Assembly (NCBI GenBank): GCA_949825065.1
Contig: OX463852.1
Coordinates: forward strand, 14,918,127 to 14,982,126
DNA: 64,000 nt
Direction: 5' to 3'
From: Odontocerum albicorne
Lineage: Eukaryota; Arthropoda; Insecta; Trichoptera; Odontoceridae
The notes under the pieces are model-generated. The model saw only the letters and a list, made by a program, of their open reading frames with translations. It ran no database searches and was not told the origin of the DNA. Positions 33,180 to 43,399 of the stretch are shown in pieces; position 1 is the first letter of the stretch, and the number at the start of each line of letters is the position of its first letter. The translations under genes were made by a program, and so were the position numbers.

Positions 33180-34150
33180 TCGGAAACAGGAAGAAGCGGA
33201 CGGGGCGAAATCCGGTCAATATGATGAATGAGAAACCAATTTGAAGCCTAATTCATGCAATTTTGCAATTGCGATGGTCGATTTGTGGGACGGCGCGTTG
33301 CCCTGATAGAAAAGCATTTTTTACGCGCCAATCGTGGCCGTTTTTCTTTTAATTCGTTTTTCGAACGGTCTAACAATGCCGCATAATAAACTCCCGTTAT
33401 TGTCTTACCCTTTACAAGTATTCAATTATGATTTTCTTAGGAATCTCAAAAAACAGTGGTCATAACCTTTACAACCAACCAAATGGTATTCGACTTTTTC
33501 GGCGCACTTTTACCAGCTGTCCATTATTTTGTCAGTTGTTTGGACTGTGGTGTATAGTAATAGATCCAAGTTTTGTTCACAATCACGAATTAACGCTAAA
33601 AGTTTTTCGGATTGCGGAAACATATCACCAAAAACTGATAAAATGTCCTTTCGAGTGTGTTTTTAGTCGATAGTTAAATATCGCGGCGACAATCACACAA
33701 ACAGCTTTTTCATATTTAATTTTTCGTAAAGGATATTGTGCACCCGTTTATTTGAGATACCCACAGCCTCACCAATATCGGACACATGCATTCAGAAATC
33801 TTCCATTACGAAACCATGGATTTTTTTAATGATATCCTCCATGATGGACACAATTAGGCTTCCAGAACGAGATCCATCTTTGGTGCATGCATACTATAGC
33901 TCCGTTTAAACTCATTTAATCAGAAATAAACAGGCGTCAATGTTGGTAAAGAGTTCCCGTGAATTTTATCTAACTCGACTTTGATCTACGCAGCTGTTAA
34001 CTTCTTCAAATAAAAATGTTTTATGACGGCACGGAATTAGTTTTTTTTCATTGTTGCGGTAAATTTCATTGTGATGATGGCTGTCAAACGTTAACTACGT
34101 ATCGCACCTGACCGACATGTTGACAGAGGTCGCTTAAGGAACGAAACTTG
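33180..34150 (-). pseudogene. second mariner transposase relic, opposite strand
   Basis: Minus-strand pieces in several frames read KTWIYYYTPQSKQLTK, WTAGKSAPKKSNTIW, KVMTTVF, GKTITGVYYAALLDRSKNEL, KKRPRLARKK and APSHKSTIAIAKLHELGF, then the region of the third catalytic residue (DFAPSAS). Upstream (33700-33960) a degraded helix-turn-helix part can be followed. The family differs from the neighbouring copy (YTPQSKQ instead of YDTQSRHQ). Stops are frequent. The Asp of the usual QDNAP motif reads Gly (QGNAP). Confidence 0.8.
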
Positions 34151-34675
34151 TCAGCTTTCCGTAAAATCTTCGAGTCTCCATTCTCTTAACAGATTGATCA
34201 TTTTCCTCCCTATCGAGTAGAATCTTGCTGGTCCAAATTCTCATCTTATTCTAAATCGACTTTGCCGATGTTTGATATCCAGATGCTAGTGAGGTGTTAG
34301 ATAGACTGGAAAGGCTCTAAAAGTTTGTATTTAGTTTATTTTTAATAAAAAAAATATGATCATTTATCTGAATATCGTACCCGATTCAAATGTCTCAAAA
34401 TAAGATACCAATAATAATTATGAAACAAAAGCTAATTGATTGGAAGACATTGGTTTAAATCAATAAATCCACCAAGTGAATAGCATGAAAGTAAATAAAT
34501 AAATTAGAGAAGATATTTCTGAACCTCTGGTATGTTTGAAAATTTGAGTATCCGGATGTGAAAAGCACGACCAAACGAGAGAGGAAGAAGGAAATCTGTA
34601 TGAGAAAAACAGAAGGACAGAATCATCATCGTGATGGTTAATTGTTTTCTGATACATACCATACTTGATTCATCA

Positions 34676-34863
34676 TCCGTGGCCGTGTTAGTAAGACGTT
34701 TATTTTATAACCGGGAAATTGTGGATTCAATTCCCAATGTAGCCCAATTTATTTTTAATGAGGTTTTAGTTCGGTTATCATTTATTGTTGGTTAGAAAAT
34801 AAACCCATTAGGTTGCACTGTATTCAACGAAAGTGTAACACAATAAAATATAATACAATACTC
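34676..34863 (+). mobile_element. SINE-1, near full length
   Basis: Head TCCGTGGCCGTGTTAGTAAG with B box TGGATTCAATTCCC, body TTATTGTTGGTTAGAAAATA and tail CTGTATTCAACGAAAGTGTA then ACAATAAAATA. The tRNA head is decayed but both promoter boxes can be placed. Confidence 0.75.
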
Positions 34864-34874
34864 AATGTATACAT

Positions 34875-35067
34875 TCCATCATGAATACAGGGAGGCAAAA
34901 AAACGTCTCAAACCATGTCGGTCCACAGCCCGGTACTCTATATTCTCCCATGTTAAGCAGATAATGCCAATCTCCCTGTTATTACGTCGGTGTATGGCGT
35001 AGGATGGGCGTCCGATTCGTCGAGTACTTCGAGGGCAATAAATTAATATTTTTTTCAAATCTGACAA
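34875..35067 (-). pseudogene. LINE reverse transcriptase C-terminal fragment (other family)
   Basis: Minus-strand ORF 34879-35067 reads STRRIGRPSYA, then REIGIICLTWENIEYRAVDR and LRRFFASLYS. It fits the C-terminal end of LINE proteins with R-GRP---W-D-I followed by W---A-DR--W. The tryptophan after GRP is lost. A short 5'-truncated copy with no catalytic part. Confidence 0.5.
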
Positions 35068-35069
35068 AT

Positions 35070-36095
35070 CCCAAGATTTTATTGTATTGTATAGAAAACA
35101 TAAGTTATGATTTATAGCTGATATAAAGTTGACATAAAGTTTCGTTTAAATGGAATTGCCTTTTTTTATTGGATAAATATAAATTGGAAATCGAAAAGAC
35201 GTATCAACACAAATATATATTTTATACCTATATTCATTAGATTTAACAAACGAGAAAATGTTTATTTACTTTATTTATATTAGTAAAAAGAAGAAATCGA
35301 ATTTTCCGTCTCCCATTTTGATTAGAATATTTGCTTTGATAAAAAAAAGTATACGGGAATGCTAGTGAAATGAAAATATTTGTACTCGCTTAGATGAAAT
35401 TGGATAAAGCGATTTCAAGAACAAAGAAAATATTCTCTCGGTAAAATATATATATTTTTATTTCTTTGATGACAAAGTTTAAAAGGAAGTATTGATACTA
35501 ATTTGATGACATCATATAAAATATATCAATATGATACATCAAAATAAGATGTAAAGCGTTTAAATGAAGAGTGCGTTTTATAATCAGAAAATCAACTTTT
35601 AAGTGAGGATATTGATTTTCCAATGGTGCTATTTGTTACTATTAAACCAACTTATCACTTAAGTGTTTTCAACTCTTCCATATATTTTTTTAACACGTTA
35701 CACTTAAATTTTTCGAATAATCAATTAATTTTTTTGTTTAAATTTACGTAGTATTAAGAACACATTTGATGAACTGTTTTAAGTGTTATCAACAATATTA
35801 TATCCTGAAAAAAAAAATATTAAAGTATTTTGTGTTTAATTGGTTTTTGTGTATTTGCGAAAAAAATGATCGATTTTGGTATTATATTATTTCGAACGTT
35901 CTTTACTAAGAAACATTCGTACGATTAATTTTGTTTGACAGTTAGGAATCTGCTTTTTAAATTTATTTATTGAATCAGGCAGTTCATTTTGCATTACTTT
36001 AATCCTTCTGAAATGGAATTGAAAAAAGAAGAATTACGTCAATTGTTTTTTCATGAATTTAAACTTTAGCATTCTTTGTTTCACACGGCACACAA
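35070..36095. other. AT-rich stretch, no gene recognised
   Basis: No ORF of interest, no tandem array and no inverted repeat noted. Confidence 0.4.
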
Positions 36096-36104
36096 TGGTT
36101 TCCG

Positions 36105-36185
36105 TCGTCGTCATTGCTGGACCTCGTAGTCGAGGATCCTCTCGCCATTCCAACGTCAGTTCAGTATGAAAGAGAAGCTGCGCCG
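36105..36185 (-). repeat. partial copy of the composite SINE middle region
   Basis: Minus strand: CTGACGTTGGAATGGCGAG, then GATCCTCGACTACGAGGTCC. It matches the spacer of the composite elements at 36240-36772 and 39430-39915. Confidence 0.65.
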
Positions 36186-36239
36186 TGGCCGTTGTATACT
36201 GTAAAACTTGGCGGGTGTGTTCTCTTTAATATGTTTAAA

Positions 36240-36772
36240 CCGAACATAAATATGTTAAAAAGGTATTAAGGGAAAACCAGACTTAATTCTTTTTTTTTTT
36301 TTTTTTGAATCTGGCGTTTAACTGACTCGGTCACGGAGGTCGTCTGTATTATCATCTGGACCGAAACCATACATTAAAACGAAAATGTTTATGTCCACCG
36401 ACCGTTCGTTCATTTCTGGGTCTCGTCATTGAGGTTCCCATCGCCGTTCCAACATCAATTCAATTCGAAAGTCAAGCTATGGCGTGGAGTTTTTTTAAGT
36501 GAGTGAGTCGTGGCACACCAGTAAACTCACCGGCCACACCGCCGTACTGGATCCGATGGCACACCGAAGAGAGACGATCGGAGAACGCCAACATGTTTTT
36601 TGTGGTAGAATAGATATGACCGAAGTCGTCGGTTTCCTTATACGAGTACACTCGAATACTAGACGGAAAAAAATACCTGTGCCATTCGAGGGGAGTAGTA
36701 CAGCGCGAAGTTTGAACCGACGACCTTCCGCACGGAAGTTCAGAGCACTTCCGCACGGCCATGCACCTCACA
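36240..36772 (-). mobile_element. composite SINE with two tRNA-like heads, copy 1
   Basis: Read from 36772 downward on the minus strand. Head A is GTGCATGGCCGTGCGG with B box TCGGTTCAAAC (about 36711-36720). A body and spacer follow with ATTGATGTTGGAACGGCGA and GAACGAACGGTCGGTGGACA. Head B starts at 36341 (GACCTCCGTGACCGAGTCAG), lacks its B box, runs through an A-rich linker and enters the SINE-1 body (AGTCTGGTTTTCCCTTAAT). The same order, with the same loss of the second B box, occurs at 39430-39915, so the two-headed unit moved as a whole. ORFs on both strands (36472-36795) are by-products of its higher GC content. Confidence 0.75.
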
Positions 36773-36789
36773 AATGGTTATCAAAAATA

Positions 36790-36945
36790 AAGTGAAAGAA
36801 CCACATTTAAACGAATGGTGTGAAGTTGTCTCTAAAATTTAATACAGATACCTAAGTCTTAGAGATGAAGAGGATCAAGGACGTCCTGCTATTGTTGAAA
36901 ACGATGAATTGAAAACATTGTTGGAAGAAAAGGTCTTGGTGCTGT
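36790..36945 (+). pseudogene. mariner transposase N-terminal fragment
   Basis: In one plus frame: LSLRDEEDQGRPAIVENDEL then KTLLEE. This is the linker (S-EDEPRSGRP) and second helix-turn-helix start of mariner transposases. The preceding stretch gives only weak matches. A remnant of about 50 codons. Confidence 0.65.
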
Positions 36946-36949
36946 TATA

Positions 36950-37480
36950 AATTATGTATATTAAAAGCAAATTTGAAAGGTAAAATTCCTCGATAAGTGG
37001 GTTCCATATGAATTTAATGACAACCAAAAATTATGTCGCTTCGAACTTGCGTAACTGTAATGCTACATTTCTCGATCGTATTGATCTCAATACAAAAAAT
37101 AACGAGTTGAGCTACGAAACGTTACCTCATCCGCCTTACTTACTCTATCTATTTACGACAGAAAAAAAATAACAGAGAAGCAACAGAAAATATTTTTAAA
37201 CAATCCTCGGTTTCTAATCTGCCATAGTTTTATTCTATAGGTATAAATAAGCTTGTGATTTGTTGGTAAAAAATTATAACTCAAAACTATAAATATAAAA
37301 AAATTGTACTGACGAGATTTATATTAAAATGGAATACAAAAGTAATCCATGTGAGCACTAACGGTTGAAAAATTGGCGCTAGCACTGAAGTGGTAAAAGT
37401 GTTTCGTTTTACAGTACATTTAACTCGATGAACTTTTATCCTGAAATCGATTTTAATTAGTTTAATAATATCCAGATTTG
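36950..37480. other. AT-rich stretch, no gene recognised
   Basis: No coding block or repeat structure noted between the mariner fragment and the SINE tail. Confidence 0.4.
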
Positions 37481-37484
37481 TTTT

Positions 37485-37620
37485 AAAGTTTTAAGTCTGG
37501 TTTTCACTTAATGCTTGTTAAGCATATTTCTGATCGATTGAAAGAAATCGTTATATGCTAATGTTGTATATCAGGTTGTATCGGGTACAACGAAAGTGTA
37601 ATATGATACAATAAATTATC
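37485..37620 (+). repeat. 5'-truncated SINE-1 tail
   Basis: Contains AAGTCTGGTTTTCACTTAAT, a GATCGATTGAAAGAAATCG stretch and GGGTACAACGAAAGTGTAAT followed by GATACAATAAAT. This is the SINE-1 body and tail without the tRNA head. Confidence 0.7.
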
Positions 37621-37634
37621 ATAATAACCCGCAC

Positions 37635-37730
37635 GGGCTCAAGTGAGACTGTATAGTCTCACTTGAGCCCTTGTTACTTGTTATACAATGGGCAATCATA
37701 CATCAAAATATGTATGTTTACCCATTGTAT
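37635..37730. repeat. two adjacent hairpins
   Basis: Hairpin 1: GGGCTCAAGTGAGACT (37635-37650), loop GTAT, then the perfect complement to 37670. Hairpin 2: 37683-37703 (ATACAATGGGCAATCATACA plus T) pairs with 37710-37730 across a 6-base loop, with three mismatches. Only 12 bases separate them, and they lie just downstream of a SINE-1 tail. Confidence 0.88.
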
Positions 37731-37849
37731 TAGTATTAGATCTTTGTATTACGCCGTGTTGGCAAACTTTCGATATATGGAGTGCCTCATAAGGAATCTT
37801 TACTTTGTACCCATAAATAACGCTTATAAGATGACTCCGAAGAATCAAG

Positions 37850-38045
37850 GGACGAGAAATGGAAGGACAAATGTGAGTATAAGGCGTGATTGATGAAGGC
37901 CAAAGAAAGTATGACCAGAACAAGTTAATGTAATTTTGAAAGGAAAAGTTATGAGTAAGATAAACAGAAGGAACTATATGAGAAGATGTCTAGATGGGAA
38001 AGGGGTGAATAAAGTATGGCGTAATTACTCTGAGTGAAGAAAGTT
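37850..38045 (+). pseudogene. LINE-A reverse transcriptase 3'-end fragment
   Basis: AATGTGAGTATAAGGCGTG and GGCCAAAGAAAGTATGACC (PRKVW), AGAACAAGTTAATGTAATTT (QVN-IL), then ATATGAGAAGATGTCTAGAT (MRRCLD) match the family's last 60 residues. Frames are broken. Confidence 0.6.
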
Positions 38046-38268
38046 TACACATACTCGTACATTGTTAATAGTAATATTACCATGTGATTTTTTTTTCAAA
38101 CTAACCGGAGAGTTAAAAGCTTGAAGCATGAAAATAGGCAATGATCCTATTATTTGGATATCATAGGGAAATTCAAGCCAAACCGCAGGATATAAGATAA
38201 ACGTTCTTTCAACTAGGCCACGGAATCTTTGATATTGGGTTATATGAAGAATAGATATAACTAATATA

Positions 38269-38814
38269 GGGTGGCCACTAAACGACTGAAGGGTTGGAAA
38301 AAATCTTGTTTATTTTTATTTTAATAAATTATAGAACATCCCTTGAAGATTAAAATAAGCTTTACTACCTTAAGATACTAAGCAGTGACTGCAGTACGCC
38401 ATTCGATTTCAACATCTAGATAGAGATAAAAACAACTTTTTGAACAACATGATTTATGAGGCCCATTTTCATTTAAACGGGTACATCAACATACAAAACT
38501 GCAGATTTTGGGGTACTGAGAATCCTAGAAGATTACATCAGCCTCAATTGCGTTCCCAAAAATGCACTGTTTGATGCGATGTTATGCCTGAAAGAGTTAT
38601 CGGCCCCTATTTCTTTGAAAATGAGGAAGGTCAGTCAGAAAGAATCAACGGGGCCCTGTATAGGACAATGCTTGAACAAATTTTACGCCCAGCGGTCGAA
38701 GATAATCAGAAGGTTTGGTTTCAATAGGATGGAGCTATTGTGCACACTGTCAGGGCGACGATGGACCTCCTGCGAGATTTAGTTTTATACCATTCAGTTT
38801 TTCAGTGGCCACCC
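38269..38814 (+). mobile_element. terminal-inverted-repeat transposon with decayed transposase
   Basis: Termini are GGGTGGCCACTAAACGACTG at the left and the inverted CAGTTTTTCAGTGGCCACCC at the right. The interior codes in broken frames for EAHFHLNGYINIQN, FWGTENPRRLHQ, RVIGPYFFENEEGQ and VWFQ-DGAIVHTVRATMDLL. This is part of a DDE transposase core of the same family as 26925-27175. The first catalytic residue's neighbourhood is changed and there is a stop (TAG) in the second motif. At 546 bp it is a deletion derivative. Confidence 0.85.
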
Positions 38815-38829
38815 GTTATAAAGATAATT

Positions 38830-39425
38830 TTAAAGAGGTTAGTGCAGAATACAATAGTTTTTTGTTATATCGGTAGTTTGCATTATTGATATGGAAAAAG
38901 GTTGACAGTAGAAACTTTTCATGAATAATTTAATGGAATTGAAAAAAGTTTGAAGTGAATTACAAACGAAAGGGCTACAAATTATATATATTGAAAGAAA
39001 ATGGTTCTTGCTAGAATTTGAAAAAAAGGATAAAAAGGACCTTGGATAAGAGTTATGTACAGAGGAAAAAAATTTAGTACAATAGCTTAAAAATGATAAA
39101 AATCATAGTTTAAAAAAAAGAGTGGTTTTAAGACTTCTCGGGATATTCGTGTTAAAACAATATTTGAATAAACGTCTCAGATTATTGTGAGTTATAGTGT
39201 TTTTTCCATACGAAATGATATACATTAATTTTTATATTAAAATCTAAGTTTTATTTATTATTTTCGTACATTTAATAGAATGAGCGATTATTAATTTAAA
39301 TTTTGATTATACACGATACTGTTATATATGCAGAAGAAATATAATAATGTGAACCATGGTATTGCTAATTAGGTGTTGTGTTAAGGATCCAATAAACTAG
39401 CCGCTTGTATCTTATTTGACATACT
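38830..39425. other. AT-rich stretch, no gene recognised
   Basis: Only simple AT-rich sequence; no motif noted. Confidence 0.4.
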
Positions 39426-39429
39426 ACGA

Positions 39430-39915
39430 AGTGCATGGTCGCGCGGTAACGCATTAGACTTCCGTGCGGGATGTTGTCGGTTCGAACCCCGCCATGTGCT
39501 ACTGCTCTCGAAAAAAGGCATTTTCCGGCCTAGTATTCAGGGTGTTATGATACCTTTGACTTCAGTCATATGTATTCTTTCAAAAATTTGAATTGACGTT
39601 GGAACGACGAGGTGATCTTCAACTACGAGGTCTAGCAACGAATGAACGATCGGTGGACATATTTACATAAATTTTTACGTTGCAAAACGTTTTAATATAT
39701 GGTTCTGGTCCAGTTGATGATGACAATACAGATGACCTCCGTGACCTAGCTGGTAAGACGCCTGACAGATTTGGAAAAAAAAATCAGTCTGGTTTTCCCT
39801 TAAGACCTCTTTAACATATTTCTGGTTGGTTGAAAGAGATTGTCACATGGAAATACACCCGCCAGGTTTTACAGTATTTAACGAAAGTGTATATGATATG
39901 AAATCATTTTTTTTT
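39430..39915 (+). mobile_element. composite SINE with two tRNA-like heads, copy 2
   Basis: Head A has GTGCATGGTCGCGCGGTAAC and a good B box, TCGGTTCGAACCCC (39477-39490). The body follows (CTTCAGTCATATGTATTCTT), then the spacer (TTGACGTTGGAACGACGAGG, GAATGAACGATCGGTGGACA). Head B is GACCTCCGTGACCTAGCTGG (39733) without a B box, then an A-run, the SINE-1 body (TTCTGGTTGGTTGAAAGAGA) and tail (AACGAAAGTGTATATGATA). Compared with the copy at 36240-36772, about 110 bases of the body are missing. Confidence 0.8.
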
Positions 39916-40029
39916 ACTTTATTTACATTTCCATATGATAAGCTTGTTGCCATTTACCAACTTGCTTCCAGTGTGATGTCAAAATTCTAGAATGTATAAA
40001 CTGATTGAAAACATTTGTGAGTGTGGTAA

Positions 40030-40095
40030 GTTTTGGGAATCGAACCCGAAACATCTTGTTGAATTCCAAAAAGTATACCACTTTACAGTGGTAAT
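40030..40095 (-). repeat. tRNA-like SINE head, minus strand
   Basis: Minus strand reads AAAGTGGTATACTTTTTGGA and CGGGTTCGATTCCCAAAAC at tRNA spacing. ORF 39992-40183 overlaps it by chance. Confidence 0.5.
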
Positions 40096-40259
40096 CATGT
40101 TACTGTCGCCCTGTATCACGGATTTTACTTTTGCTTGCATTATACATTTGTTTGTATGTTATAATCCATGTTTTTCGTTTTAAATTAAACAAATTTATCG
40201 TTTAATTGAGGCATTTGCTGTTTCCTAATTCCCAATATGTATATTTTTTATAAATAAAC

Positions 40260-40620
40260 ATTAATCGTATACAGCCCTAAATTTAATCGTAACGCTTCAA
40301 TTCCATTTTCTAGTCCGTCCATCAAACTCATGTCCCATCTACAGCAGTTTCGATAAGGGTGCATTACCATAAGAGTGTATCCATTATGCAGTCTCCTGAA
40401 CATCTGCTCCTGGTACCATACTCGTAGCTCCAGCATAGTCCTCCTTGCATAATAGAACTGGACGTACTCCCATCCATTATGTCACCTTGCACTCGGCAGC
40501 AATAATTCCCGTGTCATACAGTCATGATATGTGGTCTTCTGCAGATAATCTCAGCCTGGGTTAGATCGCTTTTGGCGTAATGTCACTGGGGGACCCATCT
40601 GTCTTAGTCTTGTAGTTGCT
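40260..40620. other. GC-richer block of unknown origin
   Basis: Composition is nearer 45% GC by eye and the minus strand has a 62-codon ORF (40248-40436) with YQEQMFRRLHNGYTL and RWDMSLMDGL. I cannot assign it. It could be an unrecognised transposon coding region or an old exon. Confidence 0.3.
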
Positions 40621-40817
40621 CAATATTCATTGTTTATAGATGATACCAAACTGATTGGATTTTTATTTATTTAAACGATGTGTTATTATTACTTAAGAAA
40701 ATATATGGTGTAACGATGTGTGACAGAAATGCAGTGAGACACTTTGCAAAGTGATAAAGTTTAATATCATACCGTAATTGAATTTCTGCCCTACTTGCCA
40801 GAAAGAAGATACAAATT

Positions 40818-41130
40818 CATCGATTGTGAAATTAAAGAAAATAATCTCAATTGTGAAATAAAAGAAAATGGTTTGAATTTTAGAATTATAGAAAATGGTC
40901 ATAATTGGGAAATAAAGGACATTTACTTAGTTGTGTAATAAGTGAAAACGGTCTTAATTATGAAATTAAAGAACATTGTCTTACTTTTCAAATAAAAGAA
41001 AAAAAAATAATTATGAAATTAATGAAACGAAAATAGTGTTTAAATTGTGAAATAAAATAAATGAAATTGATTGTGAAATAAAATAAATTGGTGTCAATTG
41101 TGAAATTAAAGAAAATGGTTTCGGTTGTGA
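40818..41130. repeat. degenerate minisatellite, about 28-30 bp unit
   Basis: About ten imperfect copies of ATTGTGAAATTAAAGAAAAT plus roughly 8-10 variable bases run head to tail. Copies at the right end (41040-41125) are closest to each other. Confidence 0.75.
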
Positions 41131-41139
41131 AAAAGAGTG

Positions 41140-41400
41140 CTGTGAGGTAGTTTTAAAATATGGAACGAATGAGTGATGAAAAGCTTACAAAAAAATCTAT
41201 CTTTGACCAAGGACATTATGACTGGAACAAGTAAATGGAATTTTGAATGAAGAAAAGGTAAACAATCAGAAAAATTAAAGATATTGCATGAAAATAGGTA
41301 TGGATGTAGAGAAGACGATGAATGTATGAAGATATAGGGAAGTTTGGTACTCTGTAATCTTTGCTTACCCCGATTATGAGATGATGTTTTTTCTATTATT
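41140..41400 (+). pseudogene. LINE-A reverse transcriptase 3'-end relic
   Basis: TGGAACGAATGAGTGATGAA gives the MERMSDE box. It continues through the linker (CCAAGGACATTATGACTGG) and QVNGILNE-like region to GAAGATATAGGGAAGTTTGG and the 3' mark CCCCGATTATGAGATGATG. Its antisense ORF (41106-41417, 103 aa) has no meaning. Confidence 0.65.
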
Positions 41401-41639
41401 ATGGTACAGCGATTCAACTTTTGATAAATAATTATTCAAGTATGTACATTATAATGAGATAGATGTACTCGTATTATAAACGTAATTTATATCAAGTCTC
41501 ATTTTTTCCATTACATATGATATATAAGCAAAACAGTGAGAGCTGTCACATAAAAAAACGCACAATGTATCAAACACATGTACGGAAAAAAAAAATAATA
41601 TTAAGCACTCATTTTCTTCCAATAAAAATGATCAGTTAA

Positions 41640-41815
41640 ATGATGGCTGTTTAAAAGTAGATAAAATAAGACATGATTTGGCCACATTGAGATAATGAGT
41701 TGGAAACGTCTTACAAAATTTATATGTTTTAAATGAATGGAAAGCGAGGAATAGATGGACATTGGAAATAATAGAAGGAGGTTGTTGGAGGAATTTTAAC
41801 AGACTGTTGTATATA
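41640..41815 (+). pseudogene. LINE-A reverse transcriptase fragment
   Basis: GATTTGGCCACATTGAGATA (FGHIE) followed by ACTTACAAAATTTATATG-like and GCGAGGAATAGATGGACATT sequence matches the same stretch of the family. The copy is short and lies 240 bases after the previous relic. Confidence 0.45.
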
Positions 41816-42109
41816 TTTTATGTGTTTATTATTGTATAAACTGCATAATTATTTTATATTTTTTTGTATTATAGTACAAGGGTGTGGGTAAGATAAATTG
41901 ATACAATTAAAGCGTGTTATGTAATGTTTTAGTAAACATTTTTTGGTTTATTTGTGCGATTTTAATTAAAATTCTTGATACCTTTATCTCTAAGAAATGT
42001 GACAGAATGATTGTAATTGTACCATAAAATGATTATTTTAAAATAAATATATACTTGAAATCCATCACTTATTCACTTGCTAAACTAAAGGGAATATTTG
42101 CGTTCAATT

Positions 42110-42385
42110 TTTTTGTTACGAAAAAAAATACTGTTCTAGTTTGGTTAAAGAGTTTGTTTAGGAATTGTACTCGCACACACCGAGTACGAGTGAGAAAATG
42201 TTGTTTTTTGACGTGTGATAATATTGCCGACACGTGCATGACGAACTGTGGGTTCCGTGTCTACTACATTAGTTCAAACCCTGACAGCTAGATTCCTATA
42301 GCCGAGACAATGTTGTTTTCTGGTCACGTTTTTCAGAATGTTCGAATTACCGATTTGGACATGTTAAAGGGAATATTAAAAAATA
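42110..42385 (+). mobile_element. SINE-2 copy
   Basis: CTGTTCTAGTTTGGTTAAAG, then CACACCGAGTACGAG, CACGTGCATGACGAACTGTG and GACAATGTTGTTTTCTGGTC, ending GAATGTTCGAATTACCGATT and TTAAAGGG. The tRNA head is missing. The ORF at 42055-42291 runs through it. Confidence 0.65.
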
Positions 42386-42639
42386 TTGTAAATATGAATA
42401 TTAACAATATTTTCAAAATCTATTTAAAATAACATTTTTCGTTACAGTGATTTAAAAACTGGCCGGGGAAAATGTCAATTTTAGATGAATTCAGTATAAA
42501 AATAATTTGCTCCTGTATTTTACTAAATAATTTTGTTGTTAAGTGCAAATATAATAGAATAAATACTAAAAATAAGGATATTTTTTTTGTTTAAAATAGG
42601 TTTATGTTTTTAAGCTGATGATCTTGTAATGATATATCT

Positions 42640-43250
42640 TTACAGCTGAGCAGGAAACTTATCGAGCAAGTCGACAGTAGTAAATATCTGAGGAGCTTAA
42701 TTACTCGTGTCCTTGACCCAGATAGAAAAGTTAGATGCCGAATTGAAATGGCATATACAGGATTACTCGACATGATATCAGTTTTTAGCAATGATAATTT
42801 AAATATTAAACATAAGCAACGCATGATTACGTAATATATATATACATGGTATTTTTGTTTTATGGTGTTGAAGCATGGGTCATGAAAACTAAAAAGCTTA
42901 AAAAATTAGAAGCATTCGAAATGTGGATTCATCACACAATGCTAAAAATTTATTGGTTTTATCGTAAAAAAAACCTGGTGCTGCGTCGAGCAGGTGAAGA
43001 ACGAAAATTTTTAAATATAAAAAAAGATGAAAATGCCCTTTTTGGGTTATACCCGTATATTGAGAGAAGAAAAATACCACTTCCTAAAATTAATATTTAT
43101 GAGCGAAATCAAGGGTCGACGTGGAATTGGTAAAATGCTAGGGGTTATGTAACATAAACAAATGCACAGGTATCCAAATGGTTGAGGAACTTTTCCGTGA
43201 AGATATTTTTTCAAAAGTGATCGCCAACGCCAGGGTGACTGAACACGGCA
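42640..43250 (+). pseudogene. LINE reverse transcriptase C-terminal relic, second family (LINE-B)
   Basis: In succession: KYLRSLIT, then RKVRCRIEMAYTGLLDM and NLNIKHKQRMIT. ORF 42846-43133 follows with FYGVEAWVMKTKKLKKLEAF, EMWIHHTMLKIYW, then LRRAGEERKFLNIKKDE. This is the YGVEAWT---LEAFEMW--RRML-I-W region of a widespread insect LINE type, distinct from LINE-A (YGSETWTWK). The element is truncated upstream and shifted in several places. Confidence 0.8.
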
Positions 43251-43399
43251 CATGAAGAAAAAGAAATACGAACAGAGAAAATCAAAGTGGGTACACGCGA
43301 AGACTTTGATATAAAAATCAGCTGAGACAGTGTTTTTATCCATTCAAGCAAGGATATTCAAACAACCATAGAGTGAAAAAATAAGATCGAAAAAAATGC

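Noticed and set aside
37635..37670. Calling the perfect hairpin a microRNA
   Set aside because: The 16-bp stem with 4-base loop is too short for a canonical precursor; kept only as a structural observation.
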